The position numbers and the translations under genes are program-made. Under the pieces are notes generated by a model. It was given only the letters and a program-made list of their open reading frames with translations, was not told the DNA's origin and ran no database searches. Shown piece by piece: positions 10,151 to 24,700 of a stretch of DNA of 64,000 nt (its first letter is position 1; each line of letters starts with the position of its first letter). This DNA is from Ptiloglossa arizonensis (Eukaryota; Arthropoda; Insecta; Hymenoptera; Colletidae): assembly GCF_051014685.1 (NCBI RefSeq), contig NW_027478757.1, positions 124,001-188,000 of the forward strand, read 5' to 3'.

Positions 10151-12075
10151 CTAGGCCATTCTTGTTATTCGTTTCGAGCATCAGAACCGCGAAAATTTTG
10201 AGTTTCTCAAGCGTTTCTTACATCCAAACTGCCATATCTCGCGAACGGATTTACCAATCCGCAAAATTTCTGTTGCATCTGAAAGTAGAAACTCGCCCGA
10301 TTACAACTGTATGCGTAATTTTCCCCTAGCCCGTTCTAGTTATTCGTTTCGAGCAACAGAACTGCGAAAATTTTGAGTTTCTCAAGCGTTTCTTACATCC
10401 AAACTGCCATATCTCGCGAACGGATTTACCAATCCGCAAAATTTCGGTCGCATCTGAAAGTAGAGACTCGCCCGATTACAACTGTATGCGTAATTTTCCC
10501 CTAGCCCGTTCTAGTTATTCGTTTCGAGCCACAGAACTGCGAAAATTTTGAGTTTCTCAAGCGTTTCTTACATCCAAACTGCCATATCTCGGGATCGGAT
10601 TGACCAATCCGCACAATTTCTGTTGCATCTGAAAGTAGAAACACGCCCGATTACAACACTATTCGTACTTTTCCCCTAGGCCGTTCTAGTTATTCGTTTC
10701 GAGCATCAGAACTGCGAAAATTTTGAGTTTCTCAAGCGTTTCTTACCTCCAAACTGCCATATCTCGCGAACGGATTGACCAATCCGCAAAATTTCTGTTG
10801 CATCTGAAAGTAGAAACTCGCCCGATTACAACACTATGCGTACATTTCCCCTAGGCCGCCCTAGTTATTCGTTTCGAGCATCAGAACTGCAAAAATTTTG
10901 AGTTTCTCAAGCGTTTCTTACTTCCAAACTGCCATATCTCGCGAACGGATTGACCAATCCGCAAAATTTCTGTTGCATCTGAAAGTAGAAACTCGCCCGA
11001 TTACAACGGTATGCGTACTTTTCCCCTAGGCCGTTCTAGTTATTCGTTTCGAGCATCAGAACTGTGAAAATTTTGAGTTTCTCAAGCGTTTCTTACTTCC
11101 AAACTGCCATATCTCGCGAACGGATTGACAAATCCGCAAAATTTCTGTTGCATCTGAAAGTAGAAACTCGCCCGATTACAACACTATGCGTACTTTTCCC
11201 CTAGGCCGCCCTAGTTATTCGTTTCGAGCATCAGAACTGCAAAAATTTTGAGTTTCTCATGCGTTTCTTACTTCCAAACTGCCATATCTCGCGAACGGAT
11301 TGACCAATCCGCAAAATTTCTGTTGCATCTGAAAGTAGAAACTCGCCCGATTACAACGGTATGCGTACTTTTCCCCTAGGCCGTTCTAGTTATTCGTTTC
11401 GAGCATCAGAACTGTGAAAATTTTGAGTTTCTCAAGCGTTTCTTACTTCCAAACTGCCATATCTCGCGAACGGATTGACCAATCCGCAAAATTTCTGTTG
11501 CATCTGAAAGTAGAAACTCGCCCGATTACAACACTATGCGTACTTTTCCCCTAGGCCGTTCTAGTTATTCGTTTCGAGCATCAGAACTGCGAAAATTTTG
11601 AGATTCTCAAGCGTTTCTTACCTCCAAACTGCCATATCTCGCGAACGGTTTGACCAATCCGCAAAATTTCTGTTGCATCTGAAAGTAGAAACTCGCCCGA
11701 TTACAACGGTGTGCGTACTTTTCCCCTAGGCCGTTCTAGTTATTCGTTTCGAGCATCAGAACTGCGAAAATTTTGAGTTTCTCGAGCGTTTCTTACCTCC
11801 AAACTGCCATATCTCGCGAACGGATTGACCAATCCGCAAAATTTCTGTTGCATCTGAAAGTAGAAACTCGCCCGATTACAACACTATGCGTACTTTTCCC
11901 CTAGGCCGTTCTAGTTATGCTTGTCGAGCATCAGAACAGCGAAAATTTTGAGTTACTCGAGCGTTTCTTACCTCCAAACTGCCATATCTCGCGAACGGAT
12001 TGACCAATCCGCAAAATTTCAGTTGCATCTGAAAGTAGAAACTCGCCCGATTACAACGGTATGCGCACTTTTCCC
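10151..12075 (+). repeat. 15-monomer HOR, partial copy (11 monomers)
   Basis: Eleven monomers starting with gccattcttg/accgcg match 5,776-7,700 at a constant offset of 4,375 bp (25 monomers). They include the cgggatcgg monomer (10,501), gtacattt (10,676), gacaaatcc (11,026), ctcatgcg (11,201), agattctc with cggtttg (11,551), ctcgagcg (11,726) and tatgcttgtcg with cagttgc (11,901). The match breaks at the 3-prime end of monomer 11,901, where the tail becomes cggtatgcgcac. Confidence 0.85.
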
Positions 12076-12425
12076 CTAGGCCGTTCTAGTTATTCGTTTC
12101 GATCATCAGAACTGCGAAAATTTTGAGTTTCTCAAGCGTTTCTTACTTCCAAACTGCCATATCTCGCGAAAGGATTGACCAATCCGCAAAATTTCTGTTG
12201 CATCTGAAGGTAGAAATTCGCCCGATTACAACGGTATGCGTACTTTTCCCCTAGGCCGTTCTAGTTATTCGTTTCGAGCATCAGAACTGCGAAAATTTTG
12301 AGTTTCTCAATCGTTTCTCACCTACAAACTGCCACATCTCGCGAACGGATTGACCAATCCGCACAATTTCTGTTGCATCTGAAAGTAGAAACTCGCCCGA
12401 TTACAACACTATTCGTACTTTTCCC
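12076..12425 (+). repeat. Two monomers resembling 14,200-14,524
   Basis: Monomer 12,076 carries gaaaggattg and gaaggtag. Monomer 12,251 carries ctcacctacaaac with ccacatc. These marker combinations recur in order at 14,200 and 14,375, at 28,899 and 29,049, and in part at 60,718 and 60,893. The pair here lacks the one-base deletion seen at 14,233, so it may represent a form older than that deletion. Confidence 0.65.
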
Positions 12426-14524
12426 CTAGGCCGTTCTAATTATTCGTTTCGAGCATCAGAACTGCGAAAATTTTGAGTTTCTCAAGCGTTTCTTACCTCC
12501 AAACTGCCATATCTCGCGAACGGATTGACCAATCCGCAAAATTTCTGTTGCATCTGAAAGTAGAAACTCGCCCGATTACAACACTATGCGTACTTTTCCC
12601 CGAGGCCGCCCTAGTTATTCGTTTCGAGCATCAGAACTGCAAAAATTTTGAGTTTCTCACGCGTTTCTTACTTCCAAACTGCCGTATCTCGCGAACGGAT
12701 TGACCAATCCGCACAATTTCTGTTGCATCTGAAAGTAGAAACACGCCCGATTACAACACTATTCGTACTTTTCCCCTAGGCCGTTCTAGTTATTCGTTTC
12801 GAGCATCAGAACTGCGAAAATTTTGAGTTTCTCAAGCGTTTCTTACCTCCAAACTGCCATATCTCGCGAACGGATTGACAAATCCGCAAAATTTCTGTTG
12901 CATCTGAAAGTAGAAACTCGCCCGATTACAACACTATGCGTACTTTTCCCCTAGGCCGCCCTAGTTATTCGTTTCGAGCATCAGAACTGCAAAAATTTTG
13001 AGTTTCTCAAGCGTTTCTTACTTCCAAACTGCCATATCTCGCGAACGGATTGACCAATCCGCAAAATTTCTGTTGCATCTGAAAGTAGAAACTCGCCCGA
13101 TTACAACGGCATGCGTACTTTTCCCCTAGGCCGTTCTAGTTATTCGTTTCGAGCATCAGAACTGTGAAAATTTTGAGTTTCTCAAGCGTTTCTTACTTCC
13201 AAACTGCCATATCTCGCGAACGGATTGACAAATCCGCAAAATTTCTGTTGCATCTGAAAGTAGAAACTTGCCCGATTACAACACTATGCGTACTTTTCCC
13301 CTAGGCCGACCTAGTTATTCGTTTCGAGCATCAGAACTGCAAAAATTTTGAGTTTCTCAAGCGTTTCTTACTTCCAAACTGCCATATCTCGCGAACGGAT
13401 TGACCAATCCGCAAAATTTCTGTTGCATCTGAAAGTAGAAACTCGCCCGATTACAACGGTATGCGTACTTTTCCCCTAGGCCGTTCTAGTTATTCGTTTC
13501 GAGCATCAGAACTGTGAAAATTTTGAGTTTCTCAAGCGTTTCTTACTTCCAAACTGCCATATCTCGCGAACGGATTGACCAATCCGCAAAATTTCTGTTG
13601 CATCTGAAAGTAGAAACTCGCCCGATTACAACACTATGCGTACTTTTCCCCTAGGCCGTTCTAGTTATTCGTTTCGAGCATCAGAACTGCGAAAATTTTG
13701 AGTTTCTCAAGCGTTTCTTACCTCCAAACTGCCATATCTCGCGAACGGTTTGACCAATCCGCAAAATTTCTGTTGCATCTGAAAGTAGAAACTCGCCCGA
13801 TTACAACGGTGTGCGTACTTTTCCCCTAGGCCGTTCTAGTTATTCGTTTCGAGCATCAGAACTGCGAAAATTTTGAGTTTCTCGAGCGTTTCTTACCTCC
13901 AAACTGCCATATCTCGCGAACGGATTGACCAATCCGCAAAATTTCTGTTGCATCTGAAAGTAGAAACTCGCCCGATTACAACGGTATGCGTACTTTTCCC
14001 CTAGCCCGTTCTAGTTATTCGTTTCGAGCAACAGAACTGCGAAAATTTTGAGTTTCTCAAGCGTTGCTTACCTCCAAACTGCCATATCGCGCGAACGGAT
14101 TGACCAATCCGCAAAATTTCAGTTGCATCTGAAAGTAGAAACTCGCCCGATTACAACGGTATGCGCACTTTTCCCCTAGGCCGTTCTAGTTATTCGTTTC
14201 GAGCATCAGAACTGCGAAAATTTTGTGTTTCTCAATGTTTCTTACTTCCAAACTGCCATATCTCGCGAAAGGATTGACCAATCCGCAAAATTTCTGTTGC
14301 ATCTGAAGGTAGAAACTCGCCCGATTACAACGGTATGCGTACTTTTCCCCTAGGCCGTTCTAGTTATTCGTTTCGAGCATCAGAACTGCGAAAATTTTGA
14401 GTTTCTCAAGCGTTTCTCACCTACAAACTGCCACACCTCGCGAACGGATTGTCCAATCCGCAAAATTTCTGATGCATCTGAAAGTAGAAACTCGCCCGAT
14501 TACAACTGTATGCGTACTTTTCCC
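12426..14524 (+). repeat. Segmental block B, copy 1 (12 monomers)
   Basis: This block recurs at 26,775-29,223. Shared private markers include ttctaatt in the first monomer, ccccgagg in the second, aaacttgcc followed by ggccgacc (13,126 and 13,301), gcgttgctt with atcgcgcg (14,025), and the same one-base shortening ctcaatgttt in place of ctcaagcgttt (near 14,233). The match ends sharply at 14,525. The open frame at 12,473-12,703 lies in this block, starts with TTG, and is a by-product of the ctagg to cgagg change that removes a stop. Confidence 0.88.
14225..14245 (+). other. One-base deletion marking block B
   Basis: ctcaatgtttc replaces ctcaagcgtttc, so the monomer is 174 bp long and all downstream ctag boxes move by -1. 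The same change occurs near 28,930 in block B copy 2, but not at 12,135 or 60,773 in related monomers. The deletion therefore predates the B duplication and is a useful lineage marker. Confidence 0.85.
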
Positions 14525-17500
14525 CTAGCCCGTTCTAGTTATTCGTTTCGAGCAACAGAACTGCGAAAATTTTGAGTTTCTCAAGCGTTTCTTACATCCA
14601 AACTGCCATATCTCGCGAACGGATTTACCAATCCGCAAAATTTCTGTTGCATCTGAAAGTAGAAACTCGCCCGATTACAGCTGTATGCGTACTTTTCCCC
14701 TAGCCCGTTCTAGTTATTCGTTTCGAGCAACAGAACTGCGAAAATTTTGAGTTTCTCAAGCGTTTCTTACTTCCAAACTGCCATATCTCGGGAACGGATT
14801 GACCAATCCGCACAGTTTCTGTTGCATCTGAAAGTAGAAACTCGCCCGATTACAACACTGTTCGTACTTTTCCCCTAGGCCGTTCTAGTTATTCGTTTCG
14901 AGCATCAGAACTGCGAAAATTTTGAGTTTCTCAAGCGTTTCTTACCTCCAAACTGCCATATCTCGGGAACGGATTGACCAATCCGCACAGTTTCTGTTGC
15001 ATCTGAAAGTAGAAACTCGCCCGATTACAACACTGTTCGTACGTTTCCCCTAGGCCGTTCTAGTTATTCGTTTCGAGCATCAGAACTGCGAAAATTTTGA
15101 GTTTCTCAAGCGTTTCTTACTTCCAAACTGCCATATCTCGGGAACGGATTGACCAATCCGCACAGTTTCTGTTGCATCTGAAAGTAGAAACTCGCCCGAT
15201 TACAACACTGTTCGTACTTTTCCCCTAGGCCGTTCTAGTTATTCGTTTCGAGCAACAGAACTGCGAAAATTTTGAGTTTCTCAAGCGTTGCTTACCTCCA
15301 AACTGCCATATCGCGCGAACGGATTAACCAATCCGCAAAATTTCAGTTGCATCTGAAAGTAGAAACTCGCCCGATTACAACGGTATGCGCACTTTTCCCC
15401 TAGACCGTTCTTGTTATTCCTTTCGAGCATCAGAACCGCGAAAATTTTGAGTTTCTCAAGCGTTTCTTACATCCAAACTGCCATATCTCGCGAACGGATT
15501 CACCAATCCGCAGAATTTCTGTTGCATCTGAATGTAGAAACGAGCCCGATTACAACGGTATGCGTACTTTTCCCCTAGGCCGTTCTAGTTATTCGTTTCG
15601 AGCAACAGAACTGCGAAAATTTTGAGTTTCTCAAGCGTTTCTTACTTCCAAACTGCCATATCTCGCGAACGGATTGACCAATCCGCACAATTTCTGTTGC
15701 ATCTGAAAGTAGAAACTCGCCCGATTACAACACTGTTCGTACGTTTCCCCTAGGCCGTTCTAGTTATTCGTTTCGAGCATCAGAACTGCGAAAATTTTGA
15801 GTTTCTCAGGCGTTTCTTACCTCCAAACTGCCATATCTCGCGAACGGATTGACCAATCCGCAAAATTTCTGTTGCATCTGAAAGTAGAAACTCGCCCGAT
15901 TACAACACTATGCGTTCTTTTCCCCTAGGCCGCCCTAGTTATTCGTTTCGAGCATCAGAACTGCAAAAATTTTGAGTTTCTCAAGCGTTTCTTACTTCCA
16001 AACTGCCATATCTCGCGAACGGATTGACCAATCCGCAAAATTTCTGTTGCATCTGAAAGTAGAAACTCGCCCGATTACAACGGTATGCGTACTTTTCCCC
16101 TAGGCCGTTCTAGTTATTCGTTTCGAGCATCAGAACTGTGAAAATTTTGAGTTTCTCAAGCGTTTCTTACTTCCAAACTGCCATATCTCGCGAACGGATT
16201 GACCAATCCGCAAAATTTCTGTTGCATCTGAAAGTAGAAACTCGCCCGATTACAACACTGTTCGTACGTTTCCCCTAGGCCGTTCTAGTTATTCGTTTCG
16301 AGCATCAGAACTGCGAAAATTTTGAGTTTCTCAGGCGTTTCTTACCTCCAAACTGCCATATCTCGCGAACGGATTGACCAATCCGCAAAATTTCTGTTGC
16401 ATCTGAAAGTAGAAACTCGCCCGATTACAACACTATGCGTTCTTTTCCCCTAGGCCGCCCTAGTTATTCGTTTCGAGCATCAGAACTGCAAAAATTTTGA
16501 GTTTCTCAAGCGTTTCTTACTTCCAAACTGCCATATCTCGCGAACGGATTGACCAATCCGCAAAATTTCTGTTGCATCTGAAAGTAGAAACTCGCCCGAT
16601 TACAACGGTATGCGTACTTTTCCCCTAGGCCGTTCTAGTTATTCGTTTCGAGCATCAGAACTGTGAAAATTTTGAGTTTCTCAAGCGTTTCTTACTTCCA
16701 AACTGCCATATCTCGCGAACGGATTGACCAATCCGCAAAATTTCTGTTGCATCTGAAAGTAGAAACTCGCCCGATTACAACACTATGCGTACTTTTCCCC
16801 TAGGCCGTTCTAGTTATTCGTTTCGAGCATCAGAACTGCGAAAATTTTGAGTTTCTCAAGCGTTTCTTACCTCCAAACTGCCATATCTCGCGGACGGAAT
16901 GACCAATCCGCAAAATTTCTGTTGCATCTGAAAGTAGAAACTCGCCCGATTACAACGGTGTGCGTACTTTTCCCCTAGGCCGTTCTAGTTATTCGTTTCG
17001 AGCATCAGAACTGCGAAAATTTTGAGTTTCTCAAGCGTTTCTTACCTCCAAACTGCCATATCTCGCGAACGGAATGACCAATCCGCAAAATTTCTGTTGC
17101 ATCTGAAAGTAGAAACTCGCCCGATTACAACGGTGTGCGTACTTTTCCCCTAGGCCGTTCTAGTTATTCGTTTCGAGCATCAGAACTGCGAAAATTTTGA
17201 GTTTCTCAAGCGTTTCTTACATCCAAACTGCCATATCTCGCGAACGGATTTACCAATCCGCAAAATTTCTGTTGCATCTGAAAGTAGAAACTCGCCCGAT
17301 TACAACACTATTCGTACTTTTCCCCTAGGCCGTTCTAGTTATTCGTTTCGAGCATGAGAACTGCGAAAATTTTGAGTTTCTCAAGCGTTTCTTACATCCA
17401 AACTGCCATATCTCGCGAACGGATTTACCAATCCGCAAAATTTCTGTTGCATCTGAAAGTAGAAACTCGCCCGATTACAACTGTATGCGTACTTTTCCCC

Positions 17501-18724
17501 TAGCCCGTTCTAGTTATTCGTTTCGAGCAACAGAACTGCGAAAATTTTGAGTTTCTCAAGCGTTTCTTACTTCCAAACTGCCATATCTCGCGAACGGATT
17601 TACCAATCCGCAAAATTTCTGTTGCATCTGAAAGTAGAAACTCGCCCGATTACAACTGTATGCGTACTTTTCCCCTAGCCCGTTCTAGTTATTCGTTTCG
17701 AGCAACAGAACTGCGAAAATTTTGAGTTTCTCAAGAGTTTCTTACCTCCAAACTGCCATATGTCGCGAACGGATTGACCAATCCGCAAAATTTCTGTTGC
17801 ATCTGAAAGTAGAAACTCGCCCGATTACAACACTATTCGTACTTTTCCCCTAGGCCGTTCTAGTTTTTCGTTTCGAGCATCAGAACTACGAAAATTTTGA
17901 GTTTCTCGAGCGTTTCTTACCTCCAAACTGCCATATCTCGCGAACGGATTGATCAATCCGCAAAATTTCTGTTGCATCTGAAAGTAGAAACTCGCCCGAT
18001 TACAACACTATGCGCACTTTTCCCCTAGGCCGTTCTAGTTTTTCGTTTCGAGCATCAGAACTACGAAAATTTTGAGTTTCTCGAGCGTTTCTTACCTCCA
18101 AACTGCCATATCTCGCGAACGGATTGATCAATCCGCAAAATTTCTGTTGCATCTGAAAGTAGAAACTCGCCCGATTACAACTGTATGCGTACTTTTCCAC
18201 TAGGCCGTTCTAGTTATTCGTTTCGAGCATCAGATCTGCGAAAATTTTATGTTTCTCAAGCGTTTCTTACATCCAAACTGCCATATCTCGCGAACGGATT
18301 GACCAATCCGCAAAATTTCTGTTGCATCTGAAAGTAGAAACTCGCCCGATTACAACGGTATGCGTACTTTTCCACTAGGCCGTTCTAGTTATTCGTTTCG
18401 AGCATCAGATCTGCGAAAATTTTATGTTTCTCAAGCGTTTCTTACATCCAAACTGCCATATCTCGCGAACGGATTTACCAATCCGCAAAATTTCTGTTGC
18501 ATCTGCAAGTAGAAACTCGCCCGATTACAACTGTATGCGTACTTTTCCCCTAGCCCGTTCTAGTTATTCGTTTCGAGCAACAGAACTGCGAAAATGTTGA
18601 GTTTCTCAAGCGTTTCTTACTTCCAAACTGCCATATCTCGCGAACGGATTGACCAATCCGCACAATTTCTGTTGCATCTGAAAGTAGAAACTCGCCCGAT
18701 TACAACACTGTTCGTACTTTTCCC
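14525..18724 (+). repeat. Mosaic region with short local duplications
   Basis: No long HOR is evident here, but many one- to three-monomer duplications are. Three cgggaacgg/cacagttt monomers lie in a row at 14,700-15,224. A three-monomer unit marked by ctcaggcg and gcgttc is repeated at 15,750 and 16,275. cggaatg pairs sit at 16,800 and 16,975. tagtttttcg/ctacg pairs sit at 17,850 and 18,025. cagatctg/tttatg pairs, preceded by tttccac, sit at 18,200 and 18,375. The last two pairs are related to the 5-monomer HOR at 35,170. The monomer at 15,400 is among the most divergent (gaccgttcttg, ttcctttcg, cgcagaattt, gaatgtag, acgagcc). Confidence 0.8.
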
Positions 18725-21700
18725 CTAGGCCGTTCTAGTTATTCGTTTCGAGCATCAGAACTGCGAAAATTTTGAGTTTCTCAGGCGTTTCTTACCTCCA
18801 AACTGCCATATCTCGCGAACGGATTGACCAATCCGCAAAATTTCTGTTGCATCTGAAAGTAGAAACTCGCCCGATTACAACACTATGCGTACTTTTCCCC
18901 TAGGCCGCCCTAGTTATTCGTTTCGAGCATCAGAACTGCAAAAATTTTGAGTTTCTCAAGCGTTTCTTACTTCCAAACTGCCATATCTCGCGAACGGATT
19001 GACCAATCCGCAAAATTTCTGTTGCATCTGAAAGTAGAAACTCGCCCGATTACAACGGTATGCGTACTTTTCCCCTAGGCCGCCCTAGTTATTCGTTTCG
19101 AGCATCAGAACTGCAAAAATTTTGAGTTTCTCAAGCGTTTCTTACTTCCAAACTGCCATATCTCGCGAACGGATTGACCAATCCGCAAAATTTCTGTTGC
19201 ATCTGAAAGTAGAAACTCGCCCGATTACAACGGTATGCGTACTTTTCCCCTAGGCCGTTCTAGTTATTCGTTTCGAGCATCAGAACTTTGAAAATTTTGA
19301 GTTTCTCAAGCGTTTCTTACTTCCAAACTGCCATATCTCGCGAACGGATTGAACAATCCGCAAAATTTCTGTTGCATCTGAAAGTAGAAACTCGCCCGAT
19401 TACAACACTATGCGTACTTTTCCCCTAGGCCGTTCTAGTTATTCGTTTCGAGCATCAGAACTGCGAAAATTTTGAGTTTCTCAAGCGTTTCTTACCTCCA
19501 AACTGCCATATCTCGCGAACGGAATGACCAATCCGCAAAATTTCTGTTGCATCTGAAAGTAGAAACTCGCCCGATTACAACGGTGTGCGTACTTTTCCCC
19601 TAGGCCGTTCTAGTTATTCGTTTCGAGCATCAGAACTGCGAAAATTTTGAGTTTCTCAAGCGTTTCTTACATCCAAACTGCCATATCTCGCGAACGGATT
19701 TACCAATCCGCAAAATTTCTGTTGCATCTGAAAGTAGAAACTCGCCCGATTACAACTGTATGCGTACTTTTCCCCTAGCCCGTTCTAGTTATTCGTTTCG
19801 AGCAACAGAACTGCGAAAATTTTGAGTTTCTCAAGCGTTTCTTACTTCCAAACTGCCATATCTCGCGAACGGATTAACCAATCCGCACAATTTCTGTTGC
19901 ATCTGAAAGTAGAAACTCGCCCTATTACAACACTATGCGTACTTTTCCCCTAGGCCGTTCTAGTTATTCGTTTCGAGCATCAGAACTGCGAAAATTTTGA
20001 GTTTCTCAAGCGTTTCTTACTTCCAAACTGCCATATCTCGCGAACGGATTGACCAATCCGCAAAATTTCTGTTGCATCTGAAAGTAGAAACTCGCCCGAT
20101 TACAACGGTATGCGTACTTTTCCCCTAGGCCGTTCTAGTTATTCGTTTCGAGCATCAGAACTGTGAAAATTTTGAGTTTCTCAAGCGTTTCTTACATCCA
20201 AACTGCCATATCTCGCGAACGGATTTACCAATCGGCAAAATTTCTGTTGCATCTGAAAGTAGAAACTCGCCCGATTACAACTGTATGCGTACTTTTCCCC
20301 TAGCCCGTTCTAGTTATTCGTTTCGAGCAACAGAACTGCGAAAATTTTGAGTTTCTCAAGCGTTTCTTACCTCCAAACTGCCATATCTCGCGAACGGATT
20401 GACCAATCCGCAAAATTTCTGTTGCATCTGAAAGTAGAAACTCGCCCGATTACAACACTGTTCGTACTTTTCCCCTAGGCCGTTCTAGTTATTCGTTTCG
20501 AGCATCAGAACTGCGAAAATTTTGAGTTTCTCAGGCGTTTCTTACCTCCAAACTGCCATATCTCGCGAACGGATTGACCAATCCGCAAAATTTCTGTTGC
20601 ATCTGAAAGTAGAAACTCGCCCGATTACAACACTATGCGTACTTTTCCCCTAGGCCGCCCTAGTTATTCGTTTCGAGCATCAGAACTGCAAAAATTTTGA
20701 GTTTCTCAAGCGTTTCTTACTTCCAAACTGCCATATCTCGCGAACGGATTGACCAATCCGCAAAATTTCTGTTGCATCTGAAAGTAGAAACTCGCCCGAT
20801 TACAACGGTATGCGTACTTTTCCCCTAGGCCGCCCTAGTTATTCGTTTCGAGCATCAGAACTGCAAAAATTTTGAGTTTCCCAAGCGTTTCTTACTTCCA
20901 AACTGCCATATCTCGCGAACGGATTGACCAATCCGCAAAATTTCTGTTGCATCTGAAAGTAGAAACTCGCCCGATTACAACGGTATGCGTACTTTTCCCC
21001 TATGCCGTTCTAGTTATTCGTTTCGAGCATCAGAACTGTTAAAATTTTGAGTTTCTCAAGCGTTTCTTACTTCCAAACTGCCATATCTCGCGAACGGATT
21101 GACCAATCCGCAAAATTTCTGTTGCATCTGAAAGTAGAAACTCGCCCGATTACAACACTATGCGTACTTTTCCCCTAGGCCGTTCTAGTTATTCGTTTCG
21201 AGCATCAGAACTGCGAAAATTTTGAGTTTCTCAAGCGTTTCTTACCTCCAAACTGCCATATCTCGCGAACGGAATGACCAATCCGCAAAATTTCTGTTGC
21301 ATCTGAAAGTAGAAACTCGCCCGATTACAACGGTGTGCGTACTTTTCCCCTAGGCCGTTCTAGTTATTCGTTTCGAGCATCAGAACTGCGAAAATTTTGA
21401 GTTTCTCAAGCGTTTCTTACATCCAAACTGCCATATCTCGCGAACGGATTTACCAATCCGCAAAATTTCTGTTGCATCTGAAAGTAGAAACTCGCCCGAT
21501 TACAACGGTATGCGTACTTTTCCCCTATGCCGTTCTAGTTATTCGTTTCGAGCATCAGAACTGTGAAAATTTTGAGTTTCTCAAGCGTTTCTTACTTCCA
21601 AACTGCCATATCTCGCGAACGGATTGACCAATCCGCAAAATTTCTGTTGCATCTGAAAGTAGAAACTCGCCCGATTACAACACTATGCGTACTTTTCCCC

Positions 21701-24700
21701 TAGGCCGTTCTAGTTATTCGTTTCGAGCATCAGAACTGCGAAAATTTTGAGTTTCTCAAGCGTTTCTTACCTCCAAACTGCCATATCTCGCGAACGGAAT
21801 GACCAATCCGCAAAATTTCTGTTGCATCTGAAAGTAGAAACTCGCCCGATTACAACGGTGTGCGTACTTTTCCCCTAGGCCGTTCTAGTTATTCGTTTCG
21901 AGCATCAGAACTGCGAAAATTTTGAGTTTCTCAAGCGTTTCTTACATCCAAACTGCCATATCTCGCGAACGGATTTACCAATCCGCAAAATTTCTGTTGC
22001 ATCTGAAAGTAGAAACTCGCCCGATTACAACTGTATGCGTACTTTTCCCCTAGCCCGTTCTAGTTATTCGTTTCGAGCAACAGAACTGCGAAAATTTTGA
22101 GTTTCTCAAGCGTTTCTTACTTCCAAACTGCCATATCTCGCGAACGGATTAACCAATCCGCACAATTTCTGTTGCATCTGAAAGTAGAAACTCGCCCTAT
22201 TACAACACTATGCGTACTTTTCCCCTAGGCCGTTCTAGTTATTCGTTTCGAGCATCAGAACTGCGAAAATTTTGAGTTTCTCAAGCGTTTCTTACTTCCA
22301 AACTGCCATATCTCGCGAACGGATTGACCAATCCGCAAAATTTCTGTTGCATCTGAAAGTAGAAACTCGCCCGATTACAACGGTATGCGTACTTTTCCCC
22401 TAGGCCGTTCTAGTTATTCGTTTCGAGCATCAGAACTGTGAAAATTTTGAGTTTCTCAAGCGTTTCTTACATCCAAACTGCCATATCTCGCGAACGGATT
22501 TACCAATCGGCAAAATTTCTGTTGCATCTGAAAGTAGAAACTCGCCCGATTACAACTGTATGCGTACTTTTCCCCTAGCCCGTTCTAGTTATTCGTTTCG
22601 AGCAACAGAACTGCGAAAATTTTGAGTTTCTCAAGCGTTTCTTACCTCCAAACTGCCATATCTCGCGAACGGATTGACCAATCCGCAAAATTTCTGTTGC
22701 ATCTGAAAGTAGAAACTCGCCCGATTACAACACTGTTCGTACTTTTCCCCTAGGCCGTTCTAGTTATTCGTTTCGAGCATCAGAACTGCGAAAATTTTGA
22801 GTTTCTCAGGCGTTTCTTACCTCCAAACTGCCATATCTCGCGAACGGATTGACCAATCCGCAAAATTTCTGTTGCATCTGAAAGTAGAAACTCGCCCGAT
22901 TACAACACTATGCGTACTTTTCCCCTAGGCCGCCCTAGTTATTCGTTTCGAGCATCAGAACTGCAAAAATTTTGAGTTTCTCAAGCGTTTCTTACTTCCA
23001 AACTGCCATATCTCGCGAACGGATTGACCAATCCGCAAAATTTCTGTTGCATCTGAAAGTAGAAACTCGCCCGATTACAACGGTATGCGTACTTTTCCCC
23101 TAGGCCGCCCTAGTTATTCGTTTCGAGCATCAGAACTGCAAAAATTTTGAGTTTCCCAAGCGTTTCTTACTTCCAAACTGCCATATCTCGCGAACGGATT
23201 GACCAATCCGCAAAATTTCTGTTGCATCTGAAAGTAGAAACTCGCCCGATTACAACACTATGCGTACTTTTCCCCTATGCCGTTCTAGTTATTCGTTTCG
23301 AGCATCAGAACTGTGAAAATTTTGAGTTTCTCAAGCGTTTCTTACTTCCAAACTGCCATATCTCGCGAACGGATTGACCAATCCGCAAAATTTCTGTTGC
23401 ATCTGAAAGTAGAAACTCGCCCGATTACAACGGTGTGCGTACTTTTCCCCTAGGCCGTTCTAGTTATTCGTTTCGAGCATCAGAACTGCGAAAATTTTGA
23501 GTTTCTCAAGCGTTTCTTACATCCAAACTGCCATATCTCGCGAACGGATTTACCAATCCGCAAAATTTCTGTTGCATCTGAAAGTAGAAACTCGCCCGAT
23601 TACAACTGTATGCGTACTTTTCCCCTAGGCCGTTCTAGTTATTCGTTTCGAGCATCAGAACTTTGAAAATTTTGAGTTTCTCAAGCGTTTCTTACTTCCA
23701 AACTGCCATATCTCGCGAACGGATTGACCAATCCGCAAAATTTCTGTTGCATCTGAAAGTAGAAACTCGCCCGATTACAACACTATGCGTACTTTTCCCC
23801 TAGGCCGTTCTAGTTATTCGTTTCGAGCATCAGAACTGCGAAAATTTTGAGTTTCTCAAGCGTTTCTTACCTCCAAACTGCCATATCTCGCGAACGGAAT
23901 GACCAATCCGCAAAATTTCTGTTGCATCTGAAAGTAGAAACTCGCCCGATTACAACGGTGTGCGTACTTTTCCCCTAGGCCGTTCTAGTTATTCGTTTCG
24001 AGCATCAGAACTGCGAAAATTTTGAGTTTCTCAAGCGTTTCTTACATCCAAACTGCCATATCTCGCGAACGGATTTACCAATCCGCAAAATTTCTGTTGC
24101 ATCTGAAAGTAGAAACTCGCCCGATTACAACTGTATGCGTACTTTTCCCCTAGCCCGTTCTAGTTATTCGTTTCGAGCAACAGAACTGCGAAAATTTTGA
24201 GTTTCTCAAGCGTTTCTTACTTCCAAACTGCCATATCTCGCGAACGGATTAACCAATCCGCACAATTTCTGTTGCATCTGAAAGTAGAAACTCGCCCTAT
24301 TACAACACTATGCGTACTTTTCCCCTAGGCCGTTCTAGTTATTCGTTTCGAGCATCAGAACTGCGAAAATTTTGAGTTTCTCAAGCGTTTCTTACTTCCA
24401 AACTGCCATATCTCGCGAACGGATTGACCCATCCGCAAAATTTCTGTTGCATCTGAAAGTAGAAACTCGCCCGATTACAACGGTATGCGTACTTTTCCCC
24501 TAGGCCGTTCTAGTTATTCGTTTCGAGCATCAGAACTGTGAAAATTTTGAGTTTCTCAAGCGTTTCTTACATCCAAACTGCCATATCTCGCGAACGGATT
24601 TACCAATCGGCAAAATTTCTGTTGCATCTGAAAGTAGAAACTCGCCCGATTACAACTGTATGCGTACTTTTCCCCTAGCCCGTTCTAGTTATTCGTTTCG

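Noticed and set aside
12473..12703. 76-codon open frame on the plus strand, with near copies at 21,397, 23,147, 25,247, 25,947, 26,822 and 53,241, and 79-codon forms at 42,383 and 49,558
   Set aside because: Each is 1.3 monomers of satellite read through a chance loss of the tag stop in the ctagg box (ccccgagg, tatgccg or cccccagg). The 76-codon frames open at TTG. They end at the tga of the dyad, and because 175 is not a multiple of 3 the second monomer is read in a different frame. There is no conserved protein signature.
18000..18200. 66-codon open frame on the minus strand
   Set aside because: It is satellite sequence with local substitutions (tagtttttcg and ctacg monomers). The frame is not kept in neighbouring monomers, and no coding bias or family is recognisable.
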